Source: JBKHYG01 sp046565595
GTDB taxonomy: Bacteria > Actinomycetota > AC-67
Direction: 5' to 3'
Assembly: GCA_046565595.1 (NCBI GenBank)
Contig: JBKHYG010000006.1
Location: forward strand, 1-16,587
Length of the DNA: 16,587 nucleotides
Part shown: positions 14,229 through 16,587 of the stretch, piece by piece
Layout: each line of letters opens with the position of its first letter
Position numbering within the stretch: position 1 is the first letter of the stretch
Notes under the pieces: generated by a model
What the model saw: only the letters and a program-made list of their open reading frames with translations
Told to the model about the DNA's origin: nothing
Database searches by the model: none
Program-made: the position numbers and the translations under genes

Positions 14229-16587
14229 AGCGTCACCTCTTCGCCCTCGGGCCACAGCGGGCACAGGGTCTTGTAGCTGCAGTTGCGGCAATCCGAGCCA
14301 GGGTTCGGTGCGAACCGTTCGTTCATGATGCCGTCGAATATCGCGTCGAGTCGTTGAACGACCTGCTCTTCGAAGTCGTCGTTGGTCGAGAAGCCTTTGC
14401 GCTCGAGCTTGCCGTTCCACGCTCCGAGATAGGCCAACTCGACATACATCGGCTTGCCGAGTTCCATGAGCTTCGGTTCTCGGAGGCCCGCTAGGTAGTA
14501 GACCGCCAACTGCAGATCGTTGGTCAGCTCGTCACCCCACTTCATCTGGCGGCCGGTCTTGTAGTCGGTCACTCGCGTACCGTTCACTCCGACGCGAACT
14601 ATCCGGTCGATCTTGCCTCGCACCGTCGCCGGTCCGTGCTGGAAGGAGAACTCGGCCTCGACCGCCAGCGGCAGTTGCTTGGTGTCGGTCTCGTGCCACC
14701 GCCTAAGGCAGTCGATCGCGTCGCGTTTCCTAGTGTGTTCCATGGCGGTGTTGTCGAAGATCGTCGGATCCCAGAGCTCCTCGAGCCTGGCGATCAGTTC
14801 GTCCAACGACGGCACCCGATGACCGTCGAGCATCTTCAGGCTGGCTTCTTCGATGACCTGGTGGACCATCGAACCGAACACCATGTAGTGGCTCTGCTCT
14901 TGATCCAGTCCGAGTTCGGTGTCGTACAGGTACCGCAGACCGCAGTCCTCGTAGGTGGCGAAACGAGACTGGCTGGTCTTGAACCCACCCTCGTGTAGAG
15001 GGGCGCCAGGATCGGTCCAGTCGCGCTGGTACCACCAGGCACGAGGATCGACGCCAGGCATCGCAGCAAGTTCGGCCAAGGATGCCTTGGCATCGACCTC
15101 GGCGACATCAGGATCCGACAGCCGTCGGCGGTGGAGCGCTTCGATCGCATCACGGGTGAAGGGTGCGACGATCGGGATGTCGGCGGCGGGCACGAACTGG
15201 ATGCCCTGGGTGACCGCGATCGGCGACATCGTGTTCACGGTGCGATCCGCGGCTTCTCTGGCGTAGGACAGCGTGACGCTCGTGGTCGCTCGGGCGAGCA
15301 CGGAGCCGAGGAGGCGCTCCTCGGAGAGGGCGCGAGCACGGATCCTCTGAGCGCGCGAACCTGGCTCGAGCAGGTCGCGAGCGTCCAGCATGAAGGAGCG
15401 TTCCCGCATGTCCGGGTACGCCCCGTCGACGCAACCCGGAACGAAGACATGGCTGAACTCTTCGCCTTGAGCTGCGAAGGCGGTCAGGATCCGGACCGAC
15501 CGAGCTGCTGTGGGTGGCGGCGACATCGGATCGGCTCCGAAATCGGCAGCCAGGAGGGCTTCGACGAACTCTCCTAGCCGGGCTGCAGGACGGCGTTCGC
15601 TGTATCGACCGACCGCGTTGTGGAACGCGACCAGGACATCCAGCGCGTGTTCATCGCTTTCGGTTACCCATGCATGATGCTGAGACACCCGTTGCCAGAG
15701 CCACCAGGCGGTCTCGTCAGCAGGGTTGGCCGCCTCGTACTTGGCCAGGTCGTCGACGAGTCTGCGCGCGGCCAGCAGCGGGGTTCTTAGGCCCTCAGGT
15801 ATCTGGTCGTCGGGGGCGGCGAACAACACATCGATCGTGGTCTGACGGTTCTTGGCGTAGTGCACCAACGCCCGGTACCTGACCGGACCGAATCCACCGA
15901 TGGGTGAAGCGAGCAATCGGGGGACGGCTTCGTCTCGATCGGCCACCGATGTTGCAACTGTGACCAGATCGAGCAGCGGTCGTAGCGTCGGTTCGGAGTG
16001 CAAGGCACGGTTCTCGCCGACGATCGTGGCCGAGACGCCTGCTCGCTGCAGGGCTCGGCGGATGTCATCTGATCGTTGTCCGAGACGGCGAACGATCACA
16101 GCGATCTCAGACAGGTCGACGCCAGAGGCGTGATGTGCGGTGGCGATGTCTGCGACCAGACCATCCAGTTCGTCGGCCGTGTGAAGGTACCGTACGCCTC
16201 GGACCTCTGGTGTCGCCCGCAACTTCTGCGCTAGCGATTCGACCTCGACCTCGGGGAACAGTCGACTGAAAGCATCCAACGGATCGGTCGCTGCTCCTCG
16301 GAACGAGTAGGAAGGTGCTTCGGGATCGAACGCCACGGTCAGCGACGCCGAGCGGCGCGCTAGGCGATGCGTCAGGTTCAACATCGCGATGCTCGTCGCG
16401 TGTGCATCATCGATCAGCAGGTGGCTGGCCTGCTGACCGAGTTGATCGATCAGGTGCAGCCGTGCGGTCGCTGCGTTCGGGTCATCGGCTTCGTTCGGTG
16501 TCAGCAGCGTCGTGGCTTGGCAGATCGCGTTGGCATGATCGACCATGCCTCGATCATCCAGAACATCGAGGTAGCGGCGGAAGAAGC
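14225..16587 (-). CDS. adnA: AdnA-like motor-nuclease subunit, N-terminus beyond window
   Basis: 786 residues are visible, without a start codon that fits; the family has about 1050, so the Walker A region lies outside. Numbering from the Met at 16546: a helicase motif II LLIDDAHA (43-50), motif III VAFDPEAPSYSFRGA (71-85), a motif V region LTAFAAQGEEF (354-364) and motif VI EERLLGSVLARA (409-420). Several depart from UvrD consensus (Glu of DE replaced, His and Lys of motif V lost), fitting the weaker partner motor. The nuclease is intact: His562, GKIDR with Asp647, DYKTGR with Asp661 and Lys663, Gln679 and Tyr683-684. Cys535 plus Cys753, 756 and 762 make a four-cysteine iron-sulfur pattern. 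It pairs with AdnB as a heterodimer. Its TGA overlaps the adnB GTG by 4 bases. A RecB-family exonuclease of another name is the alternative. Confidence 0.87.
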   Translation of the reverse strand, partial: FFRRYLDVLDDRGMVDHANAICQATTLLTPNEADDPNAATARLHLIDQLGQQASHLLIDDAHATSIAMLNLTHRLARRSASLTVAFDPEAPSYSFRGAATDPLDAFSRLFPEVEVESLAQKLRATPEVRGVRYLHTADELDGLVADIATAHHASGVDLSEIAVIVRRLGQRSDDIRRALQRAGVSATIVGENRALHSEPTLRPLLDLVTVATSVADRDEAVPRLLASPIGGFGPVRYRALVHYAKNRQTTIDVLFAAPDDQIPEGLRTPLLAARRLVDDLAKYEAANPADETAWWLWQRVSQHHAWVTESDEHALDVLVAFHNAVGRYSERRPAARLGEFVEALLAADFGADPMSPPPTAARSVRILTAFAAQGEEFSHVFVPGCVDGAYPDMRERSFMLDARDLLEPGSRAQRIRARALSEERLLGSVLARATTSVTLSYAREAADRTVNTMSPIAVTQGIQFVPAADIPIVAPFTRDAIEALHRRRLSDPDVAEVDAKASLAELAAMPGVDPRAWWYQRDWTDPGAPLHEGGFKTSQSRFATYEDCGLRYLYDTELGLDQEQSHYMVFGSMVHQVIEEASLKMLDGHRVPSLDELIARLEELWDPTIFDNTAMEHTRKRDAIDCLRRWHETDTKQLPLAVEAEFSFQHGPATVRGKIDRIVRVGVNGTRVTDYKTGRQMKWGDELTNDLQLAVYYLAGLREPKLMELGKPMYVELAYLGAWNGKLERKGFSTNDDFEEQVVQRLDAIFDGIMNERFAPNPGSDCRNCSYKTLCPLWPEGEEVTL

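Noticed and set aside
14229..14420. Longer adnB start at the ATG at 14420
   Set aside because: It would add 64 residues of Arg-rich sequence entirely overlapping the conserved C-terminus of adnA. The GTG at 14228 has a ribosome site and a GTGA overlap.
1..16587. CRISPR arrays, tRNA genes, mobile elements or defence islands
   Set aside because: No regularly spaced direct repeats outside the coding repeats, no cloverleaf-like segment noticed, and no transposase or integrase motif in any convincing frame. AdnAB is a repair enzyme here, with no defence neighbours.

Overview
The window looks like a compact, high-GC chromosomal segment of an actinobacterium (Actinomycetota). The best evidence is an AdnA/AdnB-type pair of motor-nucleases, an F420-type luciferase-like oxidoreductase and an N-terminal tail rich in Lys/Ala/Ser followed by an Asp-rich block, a style common in actinobacterial proteins. 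I cannot name a genus. No tRNA, rRNA, CRISPR array, insertion sequence or phage gene was seen.

Layout. (1) Bases 1-4283, minus: glutamate synthase large subunit (gltB), cut off at the left edge so its C-terminus is missing. (2) 4284-4414: divergent control region with a terminator-like hairpin in the gltB leader and, on the plus strand, an 8-codon mini-ORF that overlaps the next start codon. (3) 4415-5626, plus: secreted beta-propeller-like protein. (4) 5675-6955, plus: DEAD-box RNA helicase, with a perfect hairpin just before its start. (5) 6956-8470, minus: secreted sulfatase, whose stop codon directly abuts the helicase stop. (6) 8471-8511: 41-bp divergent promoter region with overlapping, nearly symmetric -10 hexamers. 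(7) 8512-9552, plus: LLM-class F420-type oxidoreductase. (8) 9566-16587, minus: a tightly coupled operon transcribed right to left, adnA (start beyond the right edge), adnB, and an unrecognised five-helix membrane protein with a polycationic then polyanionic N-terminus and a cysteine-containing exported C-terminal domain.

Function. The adnAB pair would resect DNA double-strand breaks; the third cistron is coupled to adnB by overlapping start and stop codons and is the most interesting unknown here. GltB makes glutamate from glutamine and 2-oxoglutarate. The propeller and sulfatase are exported; the helicase and the LLM enzyme are cytoplasmic. Apart from the adnAB operon there is no clear pathway link between neighbours. 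Intergenic gaps are small (0, 13, 41, 48 and 131 bp), so there is no gene-free stretch over 300 bases.
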